Shown here in pieces: positions 1 to 6,292 of a DNA stretch of 12,691 nt. How positions within the stretch are numbered: the stretch's first letter is position 1; the number at the start of each line of letters is the position of its first letter. The DNA is from Streptosporangiaceae bacterium (GTDB taxonomy: Bacteria > Actinomycetota > Actinomycetes > Streptosporangiales > Streptosporangiaceae), in the NCBI GenBank assembly GCA_030039095.1, contig JASHQP010000001.1, forward strand, positions 1 through 12,691, given 5' to 3'. The notes below the pieces were generated by a model. It saw only the letters and a program-made list of their open reading frames with translations, searched no databases and was not told the origin of the DNA. Position numbers and translations under genes: made by a program.

Positions 1-409
1 AGCGGGACCCTGCTCGAGGTGGACGGCATCGCCCTCGTGGTGGCCGGTGGTGGTGGCGGCGGGTCGGCTGCTGCGGGGAGCAGCCGCAGCCGCGGCACCG
101 ACGGCGGAGGGGCCGGGGGGTCGGGCGGCGTCTTCGCCTCGCCCACGAGCACCGCCAGTACCGGGACACACGGGGTGTCCGGGACATCGACGGTGAACGC
201 CTACACCGGGAGCCGCGATTGCACAGACAACTCCACACACGGAGGCCGGGGGTGGGGCGGCACAACCACCTCGGCCGGGACAGCGACCGGAGGGTGCGGC
301 GGGAAGGCGGACGACGGCGGCAGCACAGGAGGCGGCGGGCACGGCGGGCACGGCGGGGGCGGCAGGCGTGGCGGGCGCAGCAGGCGACTGGTGGTTATAG
401 TCGGCTGCC
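1..409 (+). other. Gly-rich low-complexity stretch, possible tail of an upstream gene
   Basis: Forward frame 1 is open from base 1 to a stop at 484-486. It begins SGTLLEVDGIALVVA, where every third codon position is G or C, which looks coding. It then becomes a Gly/Ser/Thr-rich run with tracts such as GGGGHGGHGGGG. Third-position GC stays around 80-90 percent up to about 360, so this could be the low-complexity C-terminus of a protein starting outside the window. It would, however, overlap the dipeptidase gene by 77 bases. The reverse strand is also open without a stop from an ATG at 411 to base 1 (Ala/Pro-rich), but its third-position GC is lower than its other positions, so I do not call it. 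I recognise no domain. Confidence 0.3.
396..401 (+). promoter_or_regulatory. -10-like box for a leaderless dipeptidase mRNA
   Basis: TATAGT lies 8 bases before the ATG at 410, and no Shine-Dalgarno sequence lies in front of that ATG. A -10 element at this distance would put the transcription start at or next to the A of the start codon, giving a leaderless mRNA, which is common in actinobacteria. The -35 region is not recognisable, so the call rests on one hexamer and its spacing. Confidence 0.4.
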
Positions 410-1411
410 ATGGCAGCGAGCCGGGCACCGTGGGTCGACGTTCATGCCCATCCGGGCCGGTGTTTCCTGGCCGGTCTGGACGGTGATGACCCGCTGGCCG
501 GGATACTCGGCGGCGCGGACGTCGGGGCTGCGCTGTCCGCCGCCCGGGACGCAGGCCTGGCCGCGGTCACCCTGTCAACCGTTGCCGATCTCCGGGTCCT
601 GGCACCCGACCCGGTAAAGGGGCTGCGGGCCGCCCGCGACTTCGGGCCGGGCGAGGCGTATGCCGATCACCGGCGCCAGCTTGCCGGGATCGGCCAGGTC
701 CTTGCCGGGCTCGACGTGCCGGTCGCGGTGAGCGCGGCGGACATCGAGGGCGCCCTGGCCAGCGGGCGTGTCGCCGTGCTCCTGGCCTGTGAAGGCGGTG
801 ACTTCCTCGAGGACGGGCTGGAGGCACTCGCCGAGGCGCGAGCCCTCGGCGCCTCGTCGCTGACTCTGGTGCACTACCGCGTCAACCCGATCGGCGATGT
901 CCAGACGGAGGAGCCGGCCCACGGCGGGCTGACCGGCTTCGGGCGCGAGGTCGTCGCGGAATGCAACAGGCTGGGCATGATCATCGACTGCGCCCACGCC
1001 ACCCTCGCCACCACCGTCGGCGTGCTGGAAGCCTCCAGCAAGCCGGTCATGATCTCGCACAGCCACCTGGACCACGCCGGCCGGCACCATCCGCGCCTGC
1101 TGAGCCCGGCCCACGCCCGCGCCGTGGCCGACGCCGGCGGCCTGATCGGGGCCTGGCCGTCCGGAGTCACCAGCACCAGCCTCGCCGACTTCGCCGACGA
1201 GGTCGCACGCCTGGCCGACCTGGTTGGCACGGGCCACGTGGCCATCGGGACGGACATGGACGCCAACTACCGCCCGGTCCTGGCCAGCTACGCAGACTTC
1301 GCCGCGCTTCCGGGCCTCCTCGCCGGCCGCGGTCTCACCGACACCGACATCGGCAAGGCCCTCGGCGGCAACGCTCTCGACCTGCTGCGCATCGTCACGG
1401 CGCAGCCGTGA
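410..1411 (+). CDS. Membrane dipeptidase (peptidase family M19)
   Basis: The 333-residue product is a binuclear-zinc dipeptidase of the renal (membrane) dipeptidase family, an amidohydrolase-type TIM barrel that cleaves dipeptides, often with a D-residue at the C-terminal side. Visible motifs are VDVHAHPG near residues 9-16 (metal ligands H12 and H14), the bridging glutamate in LLACEGGD (E128), DCAHA (H196), ISHSHLDHAG (H217/H219) and the GTDMD loop (D282). The first metal motif is H-x-H where the renal enzyme has H-x-D. Length is slightly below the usual 330-400 residues, and no signal peptide is seen, so it is probably cytoplasmic. The ATG is the first start after an in-frame TAG at 398-400 and has no ribosome-binding site, suggesting leaderless translation. 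The true peptide substrate cannot be read from the sequence. Confidence 0.88.
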   Translation: MAASRAPWVDVHAHPGRCFLAGLDGDDPLAGILGGADVGAALSAARDAGLAAVTLSTVADLRVLAPDPVKGLRAARDFGPGEAYADHRRQLAGIGQVLAGLDVPVAVSAADIEGALASGRVAVLLACEGGDFLEDGLEALAEARALGASSLTLVHYRVNPIGDVQTEEPAHGGLTGFGREVVAECNRLGMIIDCAHATLATTVGVLEASSKPVMISHSHLDHAGRHHPRLLSPAHARAVADAGGLIGAWPSGVTSTSLADFADEVARLADLVGTGHVAIGTDMDANYRPVLASYADFAALPGLLAGRGLTDTDIGKALGGNALDLLRIVTAQP

Positions 1412-1461
1412 CAAGATGCTGAAGTCCGCGAAGAGCGGAGCTGGCGGAGAGGCCCGAGGTG

Positions 1462-2445
1462 ATGCGGACGACGATGCTGGGCAGCAACGGCCCCGAGGTC
1501 GGCGTCATCGGGCTGGGCTGCATGGGGATGACGTTCTCCTACGACATGGAGACCCCGCGGGACGAAGCCACGTCGATCGGCGTGATCCACCAGGCGCTCG
1601 ATCTCGGCATGACGCTGATCGACACCGCCGACGCCTACGGGCCCCACACCAACGAGGAACTGGTCGGCCGGGCGCTGGCGGGCGGTCGGCGCGATCGCGC
1701 GGTGCTGGCGACGAAGGTCGGCATCGTCCGCGACTCCGTCGAGACCGCAGACCCGTCGAACAGCTCGGCCGAGCGGGCGCTGGACGGGCGGCCCGAGCAC
1801 ATACGCGCGTCGATCGACGGGAGCCTGCGGCGGCTCGGGACCGATCACGTGGACCTCTATCAGCTGCACCGGATCGACCCGCAGGTGCCGCTGGAGGAGA
1901 GCTGGGGAGCGATGGCGGAGGCCGTGGCGGCGGGCAAGGCGCGGCACATCGGCCTGTCCGAGGTCACGGTCGACGAGCTCGAGCGCGCGCAGGCCGTGCA
2001 CCCCGTGACGTCGGTCCAGTCCGAGCTGTCGCTGTGGACCCGGGATGCGCTGGCCGCGGTGCTGCCCTACTGCCAGGAGCAGGGCATCGCGTTCCTGCCG
2101 TTCTCGCCACTCGGCCGCGGCTTCCTCACCGGCCGGTTCTCGTCCGTCGACGACCTGCCCCGGGACGACTTCAGGCGCGCCCTGCCGCGCTTCCAGCGCG
2201 ACACGCTGCAGGCCAACCTGGCCATCTCCGGCCGGGTGCGGGAGATCGCGGAGCAGGCCGGGGCCACCCCGGCGCAGGTTGCGCTGGCCTGGGTGCTGGC
2301 GCAGGGACGGCAGGTCGTGCCCATCCCCGGGACCAAGACCCCGAAATACCTGGCCGACAACGCGCGCGCCGCAGACCTCGAGCTGAGCGCGGCCCACCTG
2401 GCCGAGCTCGACGCGCTGCCCCTTCCGGAGGGCGCCCGCTACTGA
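1462..2445 (+). CDS. Aldo/keto reductase
   Basis: The product of about 327 residues is an NADPH-dependent oxidoreductase of the aldo/keto reductase superfamily, closest in style to the bacterial AKR13-like group, reducing aldehydes or ketones. The catalytic tetrad is visible (numbering from the ATG at 1462): D54 and Y59 in LIDTADAYGPHTNEEL, K85 in LATKVG and H136 in LYQLHRID. The cofactor side shows GLSEVT, QSELSLWTRD, FSPLGRGFLTGRF and the late PIPGTK loop. A GTG at 1459 directly precedes the ATG at 1462. GGAGAGG at 1446-1452 suits either start, and I chose the ATG for its 9-base spacing. It lies 50 bases after the dipeptidase and may be cotranscribed, but no functional link is evident. Substrate unknown. 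Confidence 0.9.
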   Translation: MRTTMLGSNGPEVGVIGLGCMGMTFSYDMETPRDEATSIGVIHQALDLGMTLIDTADAYGPHTNEELVGRALAGGRRDRAVLATKVGIVRDSVETADPSNSSAERALDGRPEHIRASIDGSLRRLGTDHVDLYQLHRIDPQVPLEESWGAMAEAVAAGKARHIGLSEVTVDELERAQAVHPVTSVQSELSLWTRDALAAVLPYCQEQGIAFLPFSPLGRGFLTGRFSSVDDLPRDDFRRALPRFQRDTLQANLAISGRVREIAEQAGATPAQVALAWVLAQGRQVVPIPGTKTPKYLADNARAADLELSAAHLAELDALPLPEGARY

Positions 2446-2485
2446 CCGCAGCGTCGGCGCCCGCGATCCCGGTAGCCAGCGGCCT

Positions 2486-2515
2486 CTCCCCGGCCGCAGA
2501 TGGTCGGCCGGGGAG
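2486..2515. terminator. Strong GC hairpin between convergent genes
   Basis: CTCCCCGGCC at 2486-2495 pairs perfectly with GGCCGGGGAG at 2506-2515, plus one further inner G-C pair, giving an 11-bp stem with an 8-base loop. It sits between the aldo/keto reductase stop and the stop of the reverse-strand membrane protein gene, so it could end transcription from both sides. There is no U-tract, as is usual for actinobacterial terminators. Confidence 0.7.
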
Positions 2516-2521
2516 CATCGC

Positions 2522-2809
2522 CTACTTCGCGTGTGTCTTACCTTCCGGGGGCTGGTCACCGGCGCCTCCGCCGTGCATGGCGGCCATCGCCTTGATCATG
2601 TCGCTGCAGCCCTGCTTGTATCCCGCGTTCCATTCCGCTGTCGCGTGGGTGACCCGCGCGGTGTGCACCCGGGCCCGCGCCGCATCGTCCTGCAGGCCGG
2701 CGAGCTTGGCGAGCAGATCCTGATGCACACGGCGCCAGCGGGCGGAGACAAAGAGCCACGTGACTACTGAGCCTCCGACCATCATTACGGTCGCTGCGAC
2801 GGCGCTCAC
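2522..2809 (-). CDS. Small single-pass membrane protein, unknown function
   Basis: Reading from the GTG at 2809, the product has 95 residues. Residues about 3-22 form one hydrophobic segment (VAATVMMVGGSVVTWLFV), followed at once by the positive patch RWRR (24-27), which predicts a cytoplasmic C-terminal part. The rest is helix-prone and charged (LLAKLAGLQDDAARAR), contains one cysteine in YKQGCSDM, and ends in a Met/Gly/Pro-rich tail. The GTG overlaps the TGA of the 39-aa ORF upstream (GTGA), a typical translational-coupling junction, which is why I prefer it to the longer in-frame GTG at 2842 that has no ribosome-binding site. I recognise no family. A membrane-tethered partner or effector of the neighbouring regulator is possible but unproven. 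Confidence 0.6.
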   Translation of the reverse strand: MSAVAATVMMVGGSVVTWLFVSARWRRVHQDLLAKLAGLQDDAARARVHTARVTHATAEWNAGYKQGCSDMIKAMAAMHGGGAGDQPPEGKTHAK

Positions 2810-2925
2810 GTAACGCCGCCGCCCGGGTACCGCGTCTGCCACTGCGTGAGTTCGGGCTGGTCGGGTCCATGATCGAGGACCATTGACCCTTTGACACCAG
2901 CGGGCATGAGCGTACGCTCGTGCAT
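2806..2925 (-). CDS. 39-residue hypothetical protein or leader peptide
   Basis: The ATG at 2925 is preceded by AAAGGAA with a spacing of about 7-8 bases, one of the best ribosome-binding sites in the window. The 39-residue product starts MHERTLMPAGVKGSMVLDHG and continues PDQPELTQWQTRYPGGGVT. It is soluble and polar, with one Trp and no cysteine. Its stop overlaps the GTG of the 95-aa membrane protein by the GTGA arrangement. Good start, tight coupling and reading to a natural overlap support a real small gene. It could be a stand-alone microprotein or a translated leader that controls the downstream gene. No known family is recognised. Confidence 0.55.
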   Translation of the reverse strand: MHERTLMPAGVKGSMVLDHGPDQPELTQWQTRYPGGGVT

Positions 2926-2936
2926 ATTGAATTCCT

Positions 2937-2964
2937 TTCGATTGGGATTCGTCGGTTGGGATTC
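2937..2964 (-). repeat. Two-copy 14-bp tandem repeat before the 39-aa ORF
   Basis: Read on the reverse strand, GAATCCCAACCGAC (2964-2951) is followed directly by GAATCCCAATCGAA (2950-2937), identical at 12 of 14 positions. The second copy runs into the Shine-Dalgarno sequence of the 39-aa ORF, so a protein bound here could affect its translation or transcription. It may be a direct-repeat operator for the XRE regulator encoded on the other side, but that is inference. Confidence 0.5.
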
Positions 2965-3193
2965 ACAGCTGGGCTGGAGCGGCCCCACCGCCTGGCCCAG
3001 CGTCATGTCTGGCAGGAGTTGCAGTCAGCTCGGCGGCCGTATTGGCCCCAGCGCCGAATCCTGCGCTCGACAGCAGCGGTGGCCCGCGAGCGACTGCTAA
3101 CGGGTGTGCCGAGTCGGCGAAAGTTGCATCGCAAAGGTCCGGCGCCAAGACGCAAAGTGGGCCGAGAGCCTCATAGCCCCGCCCACCGGTCAT
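2963..3193 (-). CDS. Possible 76-residue small protein
   Basis: The ATG at 3193 is preceded by a perfect AAAGGAG with 8 bases of spacing, a ribosome-binding site that is unlikely to be accidental. The frame stays open for 76 codons (MTGGRGYEALGPLCVLAPDL at the start) and ends at a TGA 37 bases upstream of the 39-aa ORF. Against it, codon use is mixed, with many A/T third positions and a TTA, and the protein has no recognisable domain. Only the start may matter, as a leader peptide. If real, it would be the first gene of a three-gene reverse-strand operon. Confidence 0.35.
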   Translation of the reverse strand: MTGGRGYEALGPLCVLAPDLCDATFADSAHPLAVARGPPLLSSAGFGAGANTAAELTATPARHDAGPGGGAAPAQL

Positions 3194-3250
3194 TGGGGTT
3201 TCTCCTTTGCCCCTCACCTTTGAGTGAACGACATGCGGGCCCTCTGCGCA

Positions 3251-3281
3251 AGTTCAGAGTAAAGTTACGCCTGAAGTTACT
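3251..3281. promoter_or_regulatory. Three phased AAGTT repeats upstream of the XRE regulator
   Basis: AAGTT occurs at 3251, 3263 and 3275, spaced exactly 12 bases apart; the last two copies read AAGTTAC. They lie about 100 bases before the XRE regulator start and about 60 bases upstream of the small reverse-strand ORF at 3193, within the shared divergent control region. Iterated short direct repeats of this kind are plausible operators. No convincing -35/-10 pair could be identified here. Confidence 0.4.
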
Positions 3282-3381
3282 GTGCACCATCTTCCCACAG
3301 GGCTCTGGCGTCACTAAGCTCTTGATCAGTAACCACATTTCGCACGCTCAACGGGCTGCGGAATGGGAGGGAGCCGGGCGG

Positions 3382-4254
3382 GTGTCGGACTTCGGCAGTT
3401 CGGCCGTGCGCCAGCGACGGCTGGCCGACGAACTGCGCCGGTTGCGCAGACGGGCGCGTCTGACCGGCAGGGACGTCGCTACGAGGCTCGGATGGTCCGA
3501 GGCGAAGCTGTCGCGGATAGAAAATGGGCTGGCCAGGGTCAAAGGGCCCGATCTTGACGCTTTCATGGATCTGTACGAGGTTGCGGACCCTCGTCGCTCC
3601 GAGCTCATTGCGCTCGCCGAGGAGTCGCGCCAAGCCGACCTGCTCGAGGAGTTCGAGGGAGAACTGCCCAAAGGGCATGCCCGGGTCCTAGAGGCGGAGC
3701 AGGAAGCCGAGGCAATGTGGAGCTGGGAGCCGCAGGTAGTTCCGGGACTGCTCCAGGTTGAGAACTACACGCGAGGCATGCTGCAGCTTTGGCCTGCAGA
3801 ATTCGGAAGGCCCCCGGCCGAGATGGAACGTCGTGTCGAAACGAGGCTGCTCCGCCAGAGCATCCTTTCCAAAACCCCGCCACTCGACGCGTCGTTCGTG
3901 ATCGATGAGTCCGTCCTGCTCAGAGGATTTGCTGCCGCACCGGTAATGCGTGAGCAGCTAGCTCATCTCGCTGAGATGTCCGATCATCCGAATATCGAGC
4001 TGCGAATACTTCTGCTAGGTGCAAGCCAGGCTTCCGGCACGGGTGCCTTCGTATATTTCAGGTTCCCGACCATTCATGGGGTGTCTGTCCCTGACACAGT
4101 CGCTTTGGAGTACTTGCAGGGGACCACCTTCATCGAAACTGAACAGGATGTATATGCGTATCAAGTCGTCTTCAACGTGCTGCGTGAGGCTTCTCTCAGC
4201 GCGCAGGCCTCGCGCGACATGCTGATGAGAGTCTCGCGCGAGGCCTGGCAGTAG
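3382..4254 (+). CDS. XRE-family regulator with DUF5753 domain
   Basis: The 290-residue product has an N-terminal Cro/C1-type helix-turn-helix at about residues 11-70, with the recognition region in DVATRLGWSEAKLSRIENG. A C-terminal DUF5753 domain follows at about 108-280 and carries the family signature EPQVVPGLLQVENY (116-129) and a closing LEYLQG-type strand. Such proteins are abundant in actinomycetes and usually pair with a DUF397 protein, as in the WhiJ-like and Scr1/Scr2 loci that affect development and antibiotic production. The GTG at 3382 has GGAGGGAG at 3366-3373 with 8 bases of spacing. The frame stays open further upstream to about 2920, but that part has no start signal and no family similarity. 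Here the DUF397 partner is convergent, not downstream in tandem. Confidence 0.9.
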   Translation: MSDFGSSAVRQRRLADELRRLRRRARLTGRDVATRLGWSEAKLSRIENGLARVKGPDLDAFMDLYEVADPRRSELIALAEESRQADLLEEFEGELPKGHARVLEAEQEAEAMWSWEPQVVPGLLQVENYTRGMLQLWPAEFGRPPAEMERRVETRLLRQSILSKTPPLDASFVIDESVLLRGFAAAPVMREQLAHLAEMSDHPNIELRILLLGASQASGTGAFVYFRFPTIHGVSVPDTVALEYLQGTTFIETEQDVYAYQVVFNVLREASLSAQASRDMLMRVSREAWQ

Positions 4255-4262
4255 CGCAGGCA

Positions 4263-4526
4263 CTATAGATTGTCGAACTGACCCTCTTTAGCCCCGGCTA
4301 TGAAGGCGTCCCACTCCGCCGTCGTGAAGATGAGGACCGGCCCGGTGCCGTCATCCTTGGTATCGCGGATACCGATCCGATCGGGCAGCAACCGGCCTAT
4401 CTCGACGCAACTGCCGTTAAGCTGGCTAAAGTCGCTCTTGCGCCAAGAGGCGCCACTGACATCAGCTGACGTAACTTCCCGCGAGCGGTAGTACGCCGCC
4501 CTGCTCAATGCAAAAAACGCACGCAC
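4263..4526 (-). CDS. DUF397 domain protein, likely partner of the XRE regulator
   Basis: The product is about 87 residues and shows the whole DUF397 pattern: SWRKSDFSQLNGSCVEIG (27-44), IGIRDTKDDGTGPVLIFT (51-68) and AEWDAFIAGAKEGQFD. DUF397 proteins are small partners of XRE/DUF5753 regulators, and some pairs behave like toxin-antitoxin couples. The GTG at 4526 is the start assumed here, with GGGAG 9 bases upstream. The first 20 or so residues (to about S24) are longer than in typical members, so the true start could be further in, for instance the TTG at 4508. It converges on the regulator gene with only 8 bases between the stops, so read-through antisense transcription is likely. Confidence 0.88.
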   Translation of the reverse strand: MRAFFALSRAAYYRSREVTSADVSGASWRKSDFSQLNGSCVEIGRLLPDRIGIRDTKDDGTGPVLIFTTAEWDAFIAGAKEGQFDNL

Positions 4527-4744
4527 AAGAGACCACTCCCGAATGCCAAAGGAAGGGGCCCGCTAAAGCGAGCCTGTGCGTGGCATGGTACAGGCAAAAA
4601 TGGCCGCTGTACACAGACCAAAGGTTTGGCATGGCGTGTTCCTGGGAATACTCTAGCGCTCGTCTGGCCGTTGCCGCAGGGCAAATGGATGGTTGTGTCC
4701 GTTCAGGCCCGTCGAGTAGGAGTTCGGGCCCGATCGCAGCTGAT
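4527..4744. other. Intergenic region upstream of DUF397
   Basis: No gene is supported here. It should hold the reverse-strand promoter of the DUF397 gene and the end of the L,D-transpeptidase transcript. Visible items are ATGCCAAA at 4543-4550 inverted against TTTGGCAT at 4625-4632, a GTACAG/CTGTAC inverted pair at 4588-4593 and 4607-4612, and two copies of TGGCATGG at 4581 and 4627. No confident -35/-10 pair was found. The base composition is less GC-rich than the neighbouring genes. Confidence 0.5.
4706..4730 (-). terminator. Weak hairpin after the L,D-transpeptidase gene
   Basis: GGCCCG at 4706-4711 can pair with CGGGCC at 4725-4730 across a 13-base loop. It lies 15-39 bases beyond the stop of the reverse-strand transpeptidase gene, the expected place for a terminator. 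The stem is only 6 bp and no U-tract follows. Confidence 0.35.
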
Positions 4745-6061
4745 TTAGCTCTGCTGCACCTGCGGGCCTCCGGTCACGGTGACCAGGGAGCCGTAGGTGA
4801 GGTACGGGTACGCCTGCTTCGCCTCGCTGAGCGGGAGCTCGACGCAGCCCAGGCTCTGGGCCGTGCCGTACGAGGCGCGCTTCATGCTGTGCACCGCGTA
4901 GTTGCCGTTGAAGAACGAGACGTACTGGACCGGGTCGGCGTACGGCTTGCCGTCCGGGTAGAGCCCGCGCATGACCTGGGCCGGGCGGCGCAGGTACACG
5001 GGCCACGTGCCGTTCGGGGTGGGCGTCGCCGGCGCGCCGGTGTTGGCCACGCCGTGCACCACGACCTTGCCGTTGTGCCAGATCGTGATGGTCTCCGGGA
5101 CGGCCGTTTTGTCCACCAGGGCGAACGAGTAGCCGTTCGGGTTGCTCTGGCCCTGTTCCACGGCGGTGAGCAGCGCCTGCCACAGGCCCGAGCTCACGTC
5201 ACCGGTCATCGGCAGCCCGTGATTGGCCTCGAAGGCCATGAGCGCGCCGGTGAGGATGGTGCCGGGCCTTCCGGGCTGCCACTGGCTGGTCAGCGCGGCC
5301 GGGTACCCGCTCTGCCAGCTGAGCACGCCGCCGGCCGGGACGGCCGTCACCGTGCGACCCGGCAGGTAGCTCGTCGCCACCGTGCCGCCGGGCTGCGAGC
5401 TGCCCTGCGGGTTCCACGTCATCGGCAGGTAGCCGAGCTGGGCGAGAAGCTGCTCGAGCCGCAGCGCGGACCAGCCGCCGGCCTGGAATACCGCGCTCAC
5501 CGAGGCGGAGAGCGTGAGGCCGGTGACCGAGCGCTCGCCGGACCGGCCGCCGGGGATCAGCAGCGTCTCCTCGGTCGTCGGGGCAACCGCGGCCGACGGA
5601 GTGAAGACGATCGTGTTGTTCCCCACGGATTGCCAGCTGCCCGCGATGGCCGGGGTGAACGTCGGCAGCGGGGACCTCGTGGTCACCGGGGCCGAGAAGA
5701 CGATCCGCACGGGGTTGGCGGGCGTCAGCGGGTCGGCGCTGTTGTCGGGCGATACCGACAGCACCTGCAGCGTATGCAGCGTCCCGTCGCCCCGGCTCGC
5801 CGCGCCGGCGAACCCGGCGGCGTGGCCCGAGCTCCCCGGGCCATTCAGGTGGCCTGCCGCCAGGCCGAGGTGCACGGCGAACATCGTGCCGGCCGCCAGC
5901 ACCCCGCAGGAAAGGGCCACGACCACGCCGGTCTTGACCCGGCCATGTTCCCGGTGATTCTGGTGCCGGTGCCGTCCCCGGGCGGGCGCCGCCGGCGCCC
6001 CGGACTGCGGCGGCACTTTCGCCGCCGTGCCTGGCGGCGCGGCGGGCGTCGTTCTCAACAT
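4745..6061 (-). CDS. Membrane-anchored L,D-transpeptidase (YkuD domain)
   Basis: The 438-residue product is predicted to act outside the membrane, making 3-3 cross-links in peptidoglycan. It has a basic, Pro/Ala-rich cytoplasmic N-terminus (1-42), one membrane segment (about 43-70), a beta-rich Ig-like region (about 97-192, typified by VRIVFSAPV and NTIVFTPSA), a peptidoglycan-binding-like helical part (about 198-300, with LLAQLGYLP and LMAFEANHGLPMTGDV), and a C-terminal YkuD domain (about 310-430). The catalytic motif is present: H391 in YAVHSM and S403-x-G-C406 in SLGCVEL. The residue after the GCV is Glu, where most family members have Arg (GCxR). The ATG at 6061 has GGGGAG only 3 bases away, a short spacing; the adjacent TTG would be better spaced. 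It appears to be a single-gene unit. Confidence 0.9.
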   Translation of the reverse strand: MLRTTPAAPPGTAAKVPPQSGAPAAPARGRHRHQNHREHGRVKTGVVVALSCGVLAAGTMFAVHLGLAAGHLNGPGSSGHAAGFAGAASRGDGTLHTLQVLSVSPDNSADPLTPANPVRIVFSAPVTTRSPLPTFTPAIAGSWQSVGNNTIVFTPSAAVAPTTEETLLIPGGRSGERSVTGLTLSASVSAVFQAGGWSALRLEQLLAQLGYLPMTWNPQGSSQPGGTVATSYLPGRTVTAVPAGGVLSWQSGYPAALTSQWQPGRPGTILTGALMAFEANHGLPMTGDVSSGLWQALLTAVEQGQSNPNGYSFALVDKTAVPETITIWHNGKVVVHGVANTGAPATPTPNGTWPVYLRRPAQVMRGLYPDGKPYADPVQYVSFFNGNYAVHSMKRASYGTAQSLGCVELPLSEAKQAYPYLTYGSLVTVTGGPQVQQS

Positions 6062-6292
6062 TGTCTCCCCGTTGCCGCCATGTCAGTGGCCGCCGGAAGC
6101 ACGCTGATTCCCCCGGTGGCAGCCAATGATCATGGCAATGCTCAAATGGCGTATGGCTAAGTCCTACCCGGCCAGACTGGGCTAAGCGGTTATGGCGCCG
6201 GCGCCTGAAATCTGACCGCTAGGTGACTTTCCAAGAATGGCCTCGAGCCAAACATCGGGCATTGTGCGCCAAAGGGCATGCCATTCGGGCCG
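6062..6292. other. Intergenic region with a nested palindrome
   Basis: No gene is supported. Within it, AGCGGT at 6185-6190 pairs with ACCGCT at 6215-6220 and encloses the perfect 12-bp palindrome GGCGCCGGCGCC at 6194-6205. The structure lies about 75 bases beyond the stop of the reverse-strand MocA-type gene and upstream of the transpeptidase gene, so it may act as a terminator for the first or as part of the control region of the second. I could not identify a convincing promoter for the transpeptidase. Confidence 0.45.

Noticed and set aside
1..411. Stop-free reverse-strand frame starting at an ATG at 411, Ala/Pro-rich
   Set aside because: No ribosome-binding site, start codon overlapping the forward dipeptidase start, and third codon positions less GC-rich than the other positions, unlike real genes here.
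433..438. Isolated GTCGAC hexamers, as here and at 10834 and 12656
   Set aside because: GTCGAC is frequent in GC-rich coding DNA; only copies flanked by TTG or ATTG were counted as operator-like.
1425..1439. Small hairpin TCCGC-GAAGA-GCGGA between the dipeptidase and the aldo/keto reductase
   Set aside because: A 5-bp stem without a U-tract is too weak to call a terminator.
2920..3381. Long upstream extension of the XRE regulator frame
   Set aside because: Adds about 150 residues with no family similarity, crosses the divergent control region and small reverse ORFs, and has no ribosome-binding site; the GTG at 3382 has a good one.
4269..4278. ATTGTCGAAC, resembling the GntR operator
   Set aside because: Lies inside the DUF397 coding end, lacks the second palindrome arm and is not in a promoter position.
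4508..6160. 550-codon forward open frame
   Set aside because: Antisense shadow of the L,D-transpeptidase gene, with an Arg/Gly/Ala-rich sequence and no recognisable domain.
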